Source of the DNA: Thereva unica
Taxonomy: Eukaryota > Arthropoda > Insecta > Diptera > Therevidae
Direction of reading: 5' to 3'
Assembly (NCBI GenBank): GCA_949987705.1
Contig: OX465282.1
Span: forward strand, 3,832,501 to 3,896,500
Length of the DNA stretch: 64,000 bases
A program made the translations under genes and the position numbers. Below the pieces are notes generated by a model, which saw only the letters and a program-made list of their open reading frames with translations, searched no databases and was not told the DNA's origin. Positions 21,826 to 32,569 of the stretch are shown one piece after another (the first letter of the stretch is position 1; every line of letters begins with the position of its first letter).

Positions 21826-23149
21826 GGCTCGAGATCTCTTCCTATATATCTCTGTGCCACACGAAACGTCCAGTCTAAATTCGGTTACAGCGCTGTCAAT
21901 CACCAACATACAAAGTTCAAGAGGTCCATCATCACGGATTTTAGATTCGGTTTTATCTGGTATCTAGTATCTAGTGCAAAAGAACACACATCGAAGAACT
22001 TTCAAAATCCACTTTAGACTTTTTTATACATCACAAGTGGCAGTCATTGGCCATTGGTTCGGCCAGCGCTAATCTCTGGGGCGTCGTCGTGCAATTTCCT
22101 AAACGCACCAAGAGAAATGTGGTGTCTGTGTTGATTGCCAATTGAGGCTAATTGACCTGGTCAACGGCGCGATAATATACTATAGGCGGCGGCACAATCG
22201 TGACTAGAAGGAAGTGACCGTCGACAGCGGCGGCGGCTCAACTTCTAGATGGGATAGTCGTCGTGGATATACACACATAAATATAATGGTCCACAATGCT
22301 TCTCTGCTGCTGCGCTATCACATACTGACCTCGATTGGATAAATTTTTGTGTTTGGTACATGATGCTCACACGATAGCAGTTATTATTACAACAAGGCTT
22401 GTTACGCCACTTTACTACTTCTGGATTGAAGATAACGCTATATCTACTATAGGAATGTGTTTCTAGGGTGGACACAGATATTGTACTAAAAAAACAGCCC
22501 AAACAAGAAATGGGTTGATGTTTTGTTATGCTATCACACAAAAGTTTTGGTTCGTTGAAATTCACGAATCTGTCTTTATAACAATTATTATTATTATGTC
22601 GCCACAATGACTGGAAATTGTGTACTGGGTCAGGGGATTGATAAGAACAGTATCTGATGTTCGATGTTCGAGTGAAAACAGCTGTGTGATTTGAGTTATT
22701 ACTGATTTCATATTTAGCTTTATTTACATGCGCGGTGCATGTTATTTGCATAACAGAAAATGAAGAGTAAATATTTGTGTGTGGTGAGTTCTTCTTCTAC
22801 GTAAAGATATATTTTTTCTCTGTTATGAGATAATATTGATGAGCTCATACGTACGCGCTTACAGATAAAAAATACTTTGATAATGTAAATTTGCTTTGAT
22901 TGATAGTTGATTTTTTTTGTTATATTGAGTAGAGGAAGAAGGGAACAATTTGTTACGGGTATAGATGAACACGAATATTGTAATTTATTTTTTCTCCTAT
23001 TTCATTACACTATATCAGTTCACAAAGCGCACAATGAGACATTTGGCAGACATTAGGTAGATTACGGATTTAATTTTAGTACCAGTTATAATTATTGTTT
23101 AAGACATATTCTCTCTATAACTCTCTCAGTTCTAATTCATCTGGGATTT
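21826..23149. other. Non-coding, probably unique intronic sequence
   Basis: No transposon family recognised. A GC-richer patch lies near 22140-22250. Short ORFs on both strands lack domains. Confidence 0.45.
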
Positions 23150-23408
23150 GTGACAAGTTCGCATCGTTCGACCTCGTCTTTCTCGTCCCCTGTCTTCCAA
23201 CCAGATGAAGACATTTTTCGACATACCACAATACAAATATCTCATAACATACTAATAAACCTGCACAAGATTTTTCGTTCGGCCTTGATGGTGTCCTTCC
23301 TGACGTTCTTAAATCCTGTGCAGGGCCTTACTGTCTCCTCCGCTATGTTTAGTACAAAAATCCCCAAATAAAGGGCAGTTTTCAACCTTATGGAAGACTC
23401 TTTTATAA
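23150..23408 (+). pseudogene. L2-family relic, left part
   Basis: Plus-strand fragment of the same family as 23409-27199: FSSPVFQPDEDIFRH corresponds to the linker before the RT, followed after a frameshift by DGVLPDVLKSC and a decayed LFQKSLDKG-to-LWKNSFI stretch. It stops inside that motif at the target duplication CTTTTATAA (23400-23408). The gene resumes at 27209. Confidence 0.8.
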
Positions 23409-23465
23409 AGCAAGAGTTAACCCTTCTAGCACAGAAGGCGCACTTTTCAGCTAAGCATGAAAATC

Positions 23466-23523
23466 TATATATACATACACATACATATATATAAATATAT
23501 ATGTATATATATAGATATATAGA
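23466..23523. repeat. (TA/CATA)n microsatellite in L2 3' UTR
   Basis: A run of TATATA and CATACA units between the two repeated CCCTTCTA-type blocks of the L2 3' UTR. Confidence 0.85.
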
Positions 23524-23711
23524 GTTTCCCTTCTAACACAGAAGGCGCACTTCCCAGCAGGGCTGAGAAATATTTACCACGCCGTGGCTCAGCTGAGACA
23601 TGCAAACATAAAATATTAGTAAATATTAGTAGAAATTGAACATACATAGATTAAAATAAAAAGTAAGGACATCCAACATGTAACCCACCAAACAACATAA
23701 AATGTACGCAA

Positions 23712-26600
23712 TCACGTCAGATTGAAAAGACTCCTTTTAAGGGCATCTTTACCAATACTCACGTCAAACACATGAATATTGTTGTTCACGTTAATGAACA
23801 TGCGATTGACAGGTTCGAATCTGCCGTAATTCGTATTAGAAGAGTTGGTTTGTAAGAGAGGTGGTCCTCTTAGATTGTAACGACTCACTCTAAACGATGC
23901 ACGGTGATCTAGAAAACCTGAGTCAACCTTTCCATTAAGGAGCTGATGAACAAAAACAACATCGGCCACCTCACGGCGCTTGTGTAGAGAGCTTAAGTTA
24001 AGTAACTTAAGCCGAGATTCATAAGATGGAAGAACTAATGGGTTTTCCCAAGGAAGATGATTCAGTGCGAATCGAACGAACCTTCGTTGGACCGATTCAA
24101 TAGTTCTAACATGCACAGAGTAGTGAGGAGACCAAACCTGGGACGCATATTCGAGTAATGGTCTGACCAGAGAAATATAAAGGTGTTTAGTAATCAAGGG
24201 GTTGTTAAATTCTTTGGACCACCTTTTTATAAAACCCAGGACTAAACTACCTCTAGAAGAGATATAGTTGATGTGAGTGGAAAAATCCAGCTTACTATCA
24301 AATCTAATCCCGAGATCTTTAACAAAGTTTACACGAGGGACACCTTCATTAAGAAAGGTGTAGTTAAAAATTATAGGATCACGTTTCCTACTAAAAGTCA
24401 TGACTTCACATTTACTAATATTAAAAACCAGGTTGTTATAAGTACACCAAGAGTAAAAGGTGTCAAGATCAGCTTGCAAAAGTTTGCAATCCTCAATACT
24501 CTTAATGTGACGGTATAACTTGATGTCATCAGCGTAAATCAATATTCTACAGTGTCTTAACAAGGAAACAATGTCATCAATTGATAAAATGAAGAGAAGA
24601 GGGCCCAGATGACTTCCTTGAGGGACAACGGATGATGCTTCAATGGGTACTGATTTGGATCCTCGAAAAAGAACTTGGTAGGTCCGGTCAGCTAAGTAAG
24701 ACTGGAACCACACCAGAAGTGCTTGCGGAAAGCCAAGCCTTCTTAATTTGAGAATTATAATAGAATGGGAGAGCTTGTCAAATGCCTTGCTAAAATCAGT
24801 GTAAACGCAATCAGTTTGACAACCAGAAACGAAGCCCTCGACAGCATGAGAAGTGAACTCAAGAAGATTGGTGGTAGTGGAACGACCTGCAAGAAAACCA
24901 TGTTGATTCGTCGAGACAAGCCTCTTGCAGATCGGAGCGATCGCAGAATAGATAATTGATTCGAAAAGCTTCGGTATAACAGACAACTTCGCAATTGGTC
25001 TATAATTCGATATTTCGTTTTTGCTACCACTTTTGTGAATAGGAATTATAAACGAATTCTTCCAAAGCGTAGGGAAGCACCCTTTATCCAGGGATTTCTG
25101 AAACAGGGTTTTCAGTGGAGACTGGAGAACCTCCGCACAGGACTTCAGGACAGCAGGTGGAATACCGTCAGGGCCCGAAGTGAAGTCGAAAGGGAGTTCA
25201 TCAATATGTTTCACGATATCAGCAAGGGTAATTGAGAGAGGTAAAAAATGAGGCTCTCGGTTAGGGGTAATGTGACGAAAATTATTGTCATTAGGCTGAA
25301 AGTCAGAAGGTGAAAAAGATTGATGAAAGAATGATGCAAACATGTTGCAAATCGCAAGTGACTCAGAGCTAGACCAGTTCGTGTGTTGCATAGTATTAGG
25401 GTAGTTATCAACTTTTTTCTTAGAGTTGACAAATTTAAAGAAGTTCCTAGGATCAGTAAACACTTTATCACTCATGCTGCTAAGGTGTTCACGATACAGA
25501 GTAAAAGAGAGTGAACGAAATCTGTTATAGCAATTGATAAATGAATTGCGACTAGGAGAGTCCTTTCTCTTTAAATAGGTTTTCCAAAGTCTATTCTTCT
25601 GATTTTTTAAATGCCTGAGTTCATTATTAAACCAAGGGGGAGAAGAACTGGGCAGTTTTTGGGGCTCATAAGGTACGCAAGAAACGAGGGCCTCGTATAG
25701 TACGTTATAAAACAGTGCCACGTCGTCATCCAGCTCATTTGCGGTAAGCAAACTGTTAAAATCGATCGAGGCAAGCTTAGATGACAGCTCCCCAAAGTTA
25801 GCCTTTCTAAAGTTAAAGGAATGGGTTACCTCCTCCGGACAAGGCTTATTCTCTGAATTGAAGCAATAATTAAGCAGAAGCGGAGGATGGTAACTGTCAA
25901 CAGACGTCATGACTGTTGGACTGAGTTCGACAGTCATATTGACTGCGTCAGTAAAGAATACAAGATCTAACTGCCTCCCCAAAACGTTAGATACACCGCT
26001 CATTTGATTCAAGCCAAGTGAGAATAAGGAATTAAGAAAACAGGATTCCTTAGAATTCAGGTTGCCTTCAGGAAGGTAGTTATCGTCATCTACATCCGTT
26101 ACCCACTGAATATTGGGTAAATTAAAGTCTCCAAGGAGAAGTAATTCATCGCCAGTGTCCATCATACTCGAGATATAATCAACACCAGAGATGAGAATAT
26201 CATAGAGATTTTTACCTCTATCGTCAAGAGTGCTTAACATATCTGGTGGGATATAGCAGCACAGCAGAAAGAGATTAATTTTTGAAAAGGTAATTTTAAG
26301 AGCGACAAGCTCAATGTCAAGGTGGATAGAAAAACTAGGAAGAGAAATTGGATTACAAGACAGATGGCTACTACAAGCAAGAAGTACGCCACCTCCACGA
26401 GCATCCGAGTCAGTGTAACGATCCCTCCGAAACACTTGGTAAGAGGAATCAAAGAGTTCTGCATTAAGAATACCTTCATGAAGCCAGGTTTCAGTAAATG
26501 CTATGACATCGAACCCGCTAGCCATCGATGCCTGAAGGATGTCGTTAGTTTTTGACCTAGTCCCTCTTACATTCTGGTAGTAGAGGGAAAGCGTCTCGAG
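23712..26600 (-). CDS. L2 ORF2: APE endonuclease-reverse transcriptase
   Basis: Open for about 960 codons. The endonuclease has YYQNVRG (upstream of any Met), FTETWL, GDFNLPNIQW, QLDLVF and a SYHPPLL end. The reverse transcriptase has NYRPIAKLS, HGFLAGRSTTTN, YTDFSKAFDKLSH, VVPQGSHLGPLLF and YADDIKLY, all intact; the C-terminal region ends RSLFNLT. The first ATG in this frame is at 26525, downstream of the conserved YYQNVRG segment, so translation must enter upstream, most simply by -1 frameshifting from ORF1 at 26600-26606. Of the larger elements in the window this is the least decayed. Jockey-superfamily or CR1-like; exact clade not assigned. Confidence 0.92.
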   Translation of the reverse strand, partial: LETLSLYYQNVRGTRSKTNDILQASMASGFDVIAFTETWLHEGILNAELFDSSYQVFRRDRYTDSDARGGGVLLACSSHLSCNPISLPSFSIHLDIELVALKITFSKINLFLLCCYIPPDMLSTLDDRGKNLYDILISGVDYISSMMDTGDELLLLGDFNLPNIQWVTDVDDDNYLPEGNLNSKESCFLNSLFSLGLNQMSGVSNVLGRQLDLVFFTDAVNMTVELSPTVMTSVDSYHPPLLLNYCFNSENKPCPEEVTHSFNFRKANFGELSSKLASIDFNSLLTANELDDDVALFYNVLYEALVSCVPYEPQKLPSSSPPWFNNELRHLKNQKNRLWKTYLKRKDSPSRNSFINCYNRFRSLSFTLYREHLSSMSDKVFTDPRNFFKFVNSKKKVDNYPNTMQHTNWSSSESLAICNMFASFFHQSFSPSDFQPNDNNFRHITPNREPHFLPLSITLADIVKHIDELPFDFTSGPDGIPPAVLKSCAEVLQSPLKTLFQKSLDKGCFPTLWKNSFIIPIHKSGSKNEISNYRPIAKLSVIPKLFESIIYSAIAPICKRLVSTNQHGFLAGRSTTTNLLEFTSHAVEGFVSGCQTDCVYTDFSKAFDKLSHSIIILKLRRLGFPQALLVWFQSYLADRTYQVLFRGSKSVPIEASSVVPQGSHLGPLLFILSIDDIVSLLRHCRILIYADDIKLYRHIKSIEDCKLLQADLDTFYSWCTYNNLVFNISKCEVMTFSRKRDPIIFNYTFLNEGVPRVNFVKDLGIRFDSKLDFSTHINYISSRGSLVLGFIKRWSKEFNNPLITKHLYISLVRPLLEYASQVWSPHYSVHVRTIESVQRRFVRFALNHLPWENPLVLPSYESRLKLLNLSSLHKRREVADVVFVHQLLNGKVDSGFLDHRASFRVSRYNLRGPPLLQTNSSNTNYGRFEPVNRMFINVNNNIHVFDVSIGKDALKRSLFNLT

Positions 26601-26606
26601 TTTTTT
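26561..26606 (-). promoter_or_regulatory. Candidate -1 programmed ribosomal frameshift signal (ORF1 to ORF2)
   Basis: Minus strand: heptamer A AAA AAC at 26606-26600, in the X XXY YYZ register of ORF1 (codons CCA AAA AAC). Eleven bases downstream is a perfect 7 bp stem, TCCCTCT/AGAGGGA (26588-26582 with 26567-26561), with a 14-base loop. A -1 slip enters the ORF2 frame, open from here to 23712. The ORF1 stop (26569-26567) lies within the hairpin. Confidence 0.65.
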
Positions 26607-27199
26607 GGCATCTGTATAGTGCTCGGAGTAGAAGCGTTTGCACGATGCGCTTGAGTACGGGTACGCGGAACAAAAAGCTTGGTAAGGGCACCAGCAGGCC
26701 AGAAACCGGGATCTAAAAGAGTCTCGGCAATAACGGGCGGTGCAGACAAAACAAAAGAAGCAACAGGCTTGGAAGCCTTGCTGACTTTTCTGCAGGAGAC
26801 AGTTCCAGGGTCTATAGATTTCTTCCTTAAATATTCACAGACAGACTCCGTCATAGTTTCAGGAGAGAATCGTGATATAAAGATATCTAAAGGTCTCGGT
26901 ATCGTAACCAGAGGGGTGCACGGTTGTAGGGGAACTGTAGCTGCCGTGACCGGGGGGTTGGCCACTATTAAGGGCGAAGAGGTTGATACTGAGACCGGCC
27001 TAGAAGTCGACTCCATCTCCGGAACACGGAGCAAGGAACTCAAAGTGACACCGTCCTCAATGACGGCTTGGCGATTTCGATTTTTCCTGCGACTTTTGCG
27101 ACGCACCTTAGTAACAGGTGCAATCGAGTTGACGGCCTCCTGTGGCAAAAGGACGTTCTCCGAACGGGAAGTAGCCGCGGGGCAGGGTGAAGGCAGAGG
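26567..27199 (-). CDS. L2 ORF1, C-terminal part (5'-truncated)
   Basis: The frame is open from the element edge at 27199 to the stop at 26567 and contains no ATG at its start, so the N-terminus was lost in 5' truncation. The early part is basic (KVRRKSRRKNRNR) and low-complexity. The C-terminal part has the pattern FISRFSPETMTE ... FWPAGALTKLF, typical of the RRM-like nucleic-acid-binding region of insect non-LTR ORF1 proteins. No CCHC knuckles are visible. It overlaps ORF2 in a different frame by about 34 bases. Confidence 0.7.
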   Translation of the reverse strand, partial: PLPSPCPAATSRSENVLLPQEAVNSIAPVTKVRRKSRRKNRNRQAVIEDGVTLSSLLRVPEMESTSRPVSVSTSSPLIVANPPVTAATVPLQPCTPLVTIPRPLDIFISRFSPETMTESVCEYLRKKSIDPGTVSCRKVSKASKPVASFVLSAPPVIAETLLDPGFWPAGALTKLFVPRTRTQAHRANASTPSTIQMPKNSRRFPSTTRM

Positions 27200-27208
27200 C
27201 TTTTATAA

Positions 27209-27885
27209 TACCCGTCCATAAAAAAAGGTTGTAAGAACGAAATATCTAATTATTGACCAATTGCGAAGTTATCGTCTATACCAAAACTCTGCGAATCTAT
27301 TATTTATGCTGCTATCGCCCCTATGTGGGACTTATTTCAACTAACTAATATGGCTTTCTTGCAGCTCGTTCCACAACTACTAATTTACTGCAGTTCTCTT
27401 CACTCACAGGCTCTGAGGCTTTGTCACTGGCTACCAAACTGACTGTGATTACACAAACTTCAGGAAGGCTTGCGACAAGCTCCCTCACTCTATTATAGTT
27501 CTCAAACTAAAAAAGAACTTGTGATATGGTTCCGGTCATACGTACCTGACAGAACCTAAAAGATTGTATTTCGCGGAGTCAAATTTAAAAACATCGAAGC
27601 GTCCTCTGGTGTCCTCCAAGGCAGTCATCTTGGACCTCTCCTTTTTATTTTATCAATTCAAGACATTGTTACCCTGCTAAGGCGATGTAAAAACTTTATT
27701 TATGCTGATGCCATCAAATTGTACTGTCACATAAGAATAGAGAGCATTGCAAACTTCTGCAAGCAGACATACATAAACAAAACACCTTCCAACAAGAAGG
27801 TCAAGTCTTAGCTGAGCCACTGAACAATGGTATATGTTTCTCAGCCCAGCTGAGAAGTACACCTTTTGTACTAGAAGGGTAATTC
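27209..27885 (+). pseudogene. L2-family relic, right part
   Basis: It continues the 23150-23408 relic: FIIPVHKKGCKNEI runs in frame across the target-duplication edge, followed by decayed NYRPIAKLS, STTTNLLQFSS, QGSHLGPLLFILSIQDIV and IYADAIKLY (second catalytic Asp replaced by Ala). It then jumps to the family's 3' UTR (about 27800-27885). It has stops, frameshifts and an internal deletion. Confidence 0.85.
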
Positions 27886-28224
27886 CGGGGATGTTATATC
27901 CGTATTAGATATTTTCGACCGAGTACTTCTACTCATAACATAACTTATAGGGTAGCATCGAGTACTGAGTACAATTTGCAGTCGAGGTCCAATATAAGCT
28001 AACTGCAGGTTTATCTCAATCGTGAATAATTTCTAAATAAACGTATTTTTTGCCTGCCAAGGAGAGTTCGAGCTCTTGCATACCACATACATTTGTATGC
28101 ATTTCTCTCTCTTGCACGAACGAAGATTTCTGTGTGATAAAAAGCTCCAATTTTCGTTTTAAGATGTAAGCGTTTATAGGTTTGATTTTATGTCCATCCC
28201 GAGTAAAAATCAGATTCACCCGTT

Positions 28225-28480
28225 CTTGGCCTGAAAAAGGCACGCGCAGCATCTAAACACCTGCATGGAACCCAAGACAGGCACAGTACGTTTGAGTAAA
28301 TAAAGGACTCGCCTGCAATTAGCATAAAACAAGCACGGTACGCCTGAGTAAAAATTGTGACCTTAAAGGGTGCCATTAACCGTACTCAATAGATCGGGTC
28401 TCTTTCGATTGCACACGTCCAGCAGCATTGGACGTGGTTAGTACTTAGTTGGGGAACCGCTTGGTAAAACGACACTCGCG
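28225..28480 (-). repeat. Dispersed repeat family member
   Basis: The reverse complement matches 41218-41600 in order: CGCGAGTGTCGTT, GGTTCCCCAACTAAGTAC, TGAGTACGG, then CGTACCGTGCTTG and GATGCTGCGCGTGCC. Some inner blocks are duplicated here. Confidence 0.6.
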
Positions 28481-28864
28481 TTTTTTAATGGTCTATTACG
28501 AATGCTTTCATACATATCTGTAACAGAGGCGAGCATATGTATGGCGGGAGCATTTTTAATTGTTCATCGCCGCAGACGCATTTGTTCGCTCTGTGTACTG
28601 GCTGCGGGAGCGTATATGTTTTTCAAAAACTAAGCTAAATTATTTGTACTTGCATGTAAGCTGCATAAGTATTTGAAATCTGTCGCAGCCGAAAATCGCG
28701 CAATGTATACGCTAGAGCAGTACGCAGAAGCATCAAAAAAAGTAAGTACTCATCAACTCTCGAGTACTTTTGAACGAGTAAAAAGTACTAATTAAGTATT
28801 TAATCGAGCACTCTCCACCGATTCCGTATCCCTAGGTGGACCGCTGTTTTCGAGACTAAAATAC

Positions 28865-29190
28865 ATGTCATTGAGACCAGGGAATCTCAACCTTCAGGAA
28901 GGTTTTAAAGGCGCCAACATTTTAATTGTGTATTTTCGAAAGTTGAACTGCCTTCGAGGCATTTCATCGTGGAAGGTTTCCTTCAAAATAGGTTGCAGGA
29001 TGCTTTGCGTACTCCAGAGCGTTGACAGGAAAAATAGGGTCTCGCTTTGCTGTGGATCCCCGGATACTGGGGTACCGAAGACAATGAGGCCGCGTAGGAG
29101 GGGTCTGAAACGCTGCACGAAATCCCCGAATCCGATAGACGACTGGGTTAAGGGACTGAACCAAACCTATTGGGACTCGGTTCGAGGTAG
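28865..29190 (+). pseudogene. Relic of a non-LTR RNase H domain
   Basis: LWIPGYWGTEDNEAA at about 29050-29095 matches the conserved C-terminal part of retrotransposon RNase H (usually WIPGH.G..GNE.AD). Flanking sequence is frameshifted and only loosely recognisable. Family not assigned. Confidence 0.5.
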
Positions 29191-29221
29191 GGAGACAATT
29201 TTGTCTTGCACGTGACTATTT

Positions 29222-29283
29222 GCAAGACTTTTTGCTCATCACTGCGAGGCTTTTGGAACTTAGCCATGAGCAAAAAGTCTTGC
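29222..29283. repeat. Perfect 18 bp inverted repeat (hairpin)
   Basis: GCAAGACTTTTTGCTCAT at 29222-29239 pairs perfectly with 29266-29283 across a 26-base loop. A related CTTGCTCATCACT segment recurs near 29380. Origin unknown. Confidence 0.75.
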
Positions 29284-29585
29284 TATCTTGGACTTGCATT
29301 CTTGCGTTGTCCTGTCTTGTTTTGACCTTTCTTTGATTTTGCTAAATATGGAAAATCAGGTAAGACTACAAGACCTGTCTTGCTCATCACTACTGTCAAT
29401 GTCCTGCTCCGATTTGGCTTAAGGGAAGAACGATCTTTAGAGAGCTTCTGATCTACGTGCGCTTTCTTGCTTTCTTGTTATCCTCGCTCGCTTATCCTTT
29501 CTTGTTATCCTCGCTCATAAAAATACTTGTCTTTACTTTTTATTGTTTTATAAACAAATATTCAAACAGAGTGCTGGGATGTATA

Positions 29586-30267
29586 TACCCAGTAGGAATT
29601 CTAGGAAGGCCTTACCGATGGAGCACTGAAATAAGTACTCATCTGGTAAGGGGTGCCCCTTATTTTCTTGGTGCTAGATGAGCCCTTACAAACCCCATTA
29701 CAAGAGAAGGCAGATGGTAAGGTGTAGTCCAGAATTATACCCAAACAAGTGAGAGTCTGCCCGATGACTCAAGGGAGCTTTCCTGGAGCTTTCATAAATT
29801 TTATAGAAAGAAAGAAAACGGGCAATTATATTCGTCGACATAAAATGCGACGTTAGCATACTCAATAGCGCGGCTCTCATTCGATACGGAGGACAAGCAG
29901 CTTTGGAGAAGTGGAGAATTTAGTTGGGGGACTGCTTAGGTAAATCCACTCTCGGGGTTGGGAAAAAAAGGCATTTGTAAAAGATGAAAAAAAAAAAAAA
30001 ATAAATAAAAGCATTTCGACACCGGATCACATATCCACAGGCGCCCATGAATATCTCTTTTCGCAATGTTCCATTTGCTGCCTTACTATACCCCTTACAG
30101 ATGAGCAGTTCTATAAGTACTCTAAGGTAAGTACCATAGTAAGGCCTTACCCCCTATGACATCGTGTGTAAAAGTAAGCACTTCTGTAAAAGGGAGTGGT
30201 AAGGCCTACCCCTTACCAGTAAGTGCTGTTTTCAGTACTTCTGTAAGCTTACCGGTCCTACTGGGTA
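29586..30267. mobile_element. Foldback MITE ending TACCCAGTAGGA, with an internal insertion
   Basis: The ends carry inverted TACCCAGTAGGA followed by subterminal inverted blocks with GGTAAGGGGT and AAGGCCTTACC. Roughly 29725-29965 is a minus-strand copy of the dispersed repeat also at 41218-41600, so the MITE proper is about 300-400 bp. The target duplication is unclear (possibly TA). Confidence 0.65.
29725..29965 (-). repeat. Dispersed repeat family member inside MITE
   Basis: The reverse complement aligns with 41218-41410: CTCTCGGGG, CCCCCAACTAAATTC, CGACGAATATAATTGCCCG and GAAAGCTCC blocks in the same order. Confidence 0.55.
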
Positions 30268-32560
30268 CTCACGTAGTCAACATCACCAAAAATTCATGCC
30301 AATAAAGACCACGCGATATAAATATTATTAAATATTATTAAAAGGAGTACGGAGGAATTTTTTCAATGAACGTATGTCTGACACGAAGCTTAGAAACATT
30401 ATGTATTTGCAATTGTTCCACCACCTTTCAAATGCCCATAAAAGTTACAATACCCTGATACTGAATTACATCAAGCCAAATTTCTGTTGTTATTGAATTA
30501 ATCTAACTCGAAACAACACGCAATTTATTACCATACAAAACCACCTGCCACAATATCCTAATAAACAACCAAAACAAAGCCGGAAAACTATCATCAAACG
30601 ATTCCAAACTACAGTCTCCCCCGCGCAATCGCTCTCCGTCCGCCTGATGTGTACTAAAAATGTTCATCCGTAATGTTTTACGCCAAGATTAATATTTCTC
30701 GACGTGTTTACATCCGTTCTTTTGGCCAGTGGCGCATCAATACGAAATCGAAACAAATTTCGTCCACTTGCGGGTGGGCGGCGAATGATATAATAATCTA
30801 GCCATGAAAGTCATTCGAAACAATTCCGGCCAGCGACGATGAAACGAGCGGAAAGTTGAGTGAACTTGATGTGGTCATTCCTGGTTCGACAAACCAAAGC
30901 CAGAACTCGCTCAACCGCGATGTCAAATGCCTATTTTTACACTGCTTAAATAATTTCGTTTTTTCGTCTGTTATCCGATATTAAAAATAAAAATCAGTGA
31001 AAAAATCGAGAGGAAAAGTTCAAAAAACGCGTTTGTGTTTCTCAGATGTTTTGTGGATCTTGTGGAAGGAGAATTTCGCGCGACGATATCGCGCTGTCCT
31101 ATCACAACAACAAGAATACCGTGTCGAACCAGAGAATAAACTTCCGGATGAATGAATGAATGAAAGTTCGTGTCAAGGCATGTTCTCTATATAAATGAAC
31201 AGTTTTCTTTGTAGGTTGGTCGGCCATAAAGATAAAATTTCGCAACCATATCATATCGAAACGGGCCCAGGCCGGGTAGCACAGAACATGAGGAGAGAAC
31301 CCGTATCACACCTGGTAGGAAATTCCAGCCGTTGGTTACCTATTCAAGATAACACACAACATACAAGTCACAGCACTTATAGTTGTTGCACGTTAAGAAA
31401 TGATATGTGGTATGGTGGTCTATATGTATATTATATCGCCGCCGCCGTCTTGAAGGTAAACCAATCCACCTCGCAACCACACCTGATATACATAATAGCG
31501 ACGAGTGTCTCTTTGGTGCAGTAGCACACACTAATGCTATGCGGTATACTTTGTATATGTTTGCAGCAGCACAACGTCTACAATATACTTATATATAGTC
31601 TCGATCCTTGTTTGTAGAGTTATGGCGGTACGTACAGCCCATTTTAAATGTACACAGGTAATAGGTTCCTTAAGCATAAATTTGTGAAACACGCCACAAA
31701 ATCGCCCAGAGTGACCGACCGACCACCAGACGTTGTTGTGTTTTTGGTCGTTTTTATATTGTGCCAGAATATGTCATGCTAGAAGGAAGGAAATTGGGTA
31801 GAGTTGTAGCTAGCTCCTTGATACACCTCATCGACCTGTGGGCATCGATTAGTGCTGGGATGACTCAGAGAAATTTTTTAGCTCTTGGAAAGACTATCGC
31901 CGGTGAATAATATTAGTCATTAGAGGTATATTGTGGGTCACTTTCCGTGCGGTTATTCAATCGCCAAATTTTATCAGACTTCTACGAACTTACAGGCAAA
32001 AATTAAGCAGAGTTTACATGTTGACATTAAAGAAGTTTGGGTGTGGAGGATATGCGAACATGAAAATTTCATTAAGACAAATTTTTTTTTGGTTAATTGT
32101 GGCGGCGGTATATCAAAGTGAATGTGTTTTTGTGTGAAAGGTGTTTACCTGTACAACGTCTTACATAATTGCATTTTATGTAATGTAAAGTGATCCTGGA
32201 GAGCTACCTATGATGAATGGGAGGCAGTATTTGGTTAGATATTTCGAGTTCACTACTGACCCAGTGCAATGATTTTGAATGAGTTTTTTTTATGTAGAAG
32301 ACTAAAACTCAGATGTAAACACTGCTTGTACTGTCGATGGTTCTATTATTGCTTTTTGGTTATGTTTACATTCGATGGCAATAAAAAGCGAAGGAATTTC
32401 TGTAAAAGAAAAGAAATGTAAGGAGTGAACGTCCATGACAATTCGATGTCTTTAACTTATAGTGACCATGCCTAATGCCGTTTAAAGTAAACCATTCAGA
32501 ATTTTATTTTCCTTCTATGTTTCCATATTTTTCACAGACTAGTTAGCATATATAAGGGGT
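30268..32560. other. Non-coding, mostly unique-looking
   Basis: No transposon recognised. A (GAAT)n run is at about 31143-31160. The 30600-31150 stretch is less AT-rich and looks unlike the surrounding repeats; it could hold host regulatory sequence, but nothing here proves it. Confidence 0.4.
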
Positions 32561-32569
32561 GTGACATAG

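Larger units (their letters stand above)
23409..27199 (-). mobile_element. Non-LTR retrotransposon 'L2', 5'-truncated, ORF2 intact
   Basis: It is bounded by the 9 bp CTTTTATAA at 23400-23408 and 27200-27208. It contains the C-terminal part of ORF1, a complete-looking ORF2 and a 3' UTR with two copies of a CCCTTCTA(G/A)CACAGAAGGCGC unit around a TA-rich microsatellite (23466-23521). It has no poly(A) tail and is 5'-truncated within ORF1. It landed in an older, opposite-strand copy of its own family, whose reading frame is continuous across the two flanks. Confidence 0.88.

Noticed and set aside
22245..22751. 168-codon minus-strand frame
   Set aside because: Low-complexity and Asn-rich, no domain, no splice or repeat context.
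27905..28812. Possible large element bounded by GAGTAC/ACTC-rich sequence at both ends
   Set aside because: The similarity between the two ends is too loose to call terminal repeats, and no target duplication was seen.
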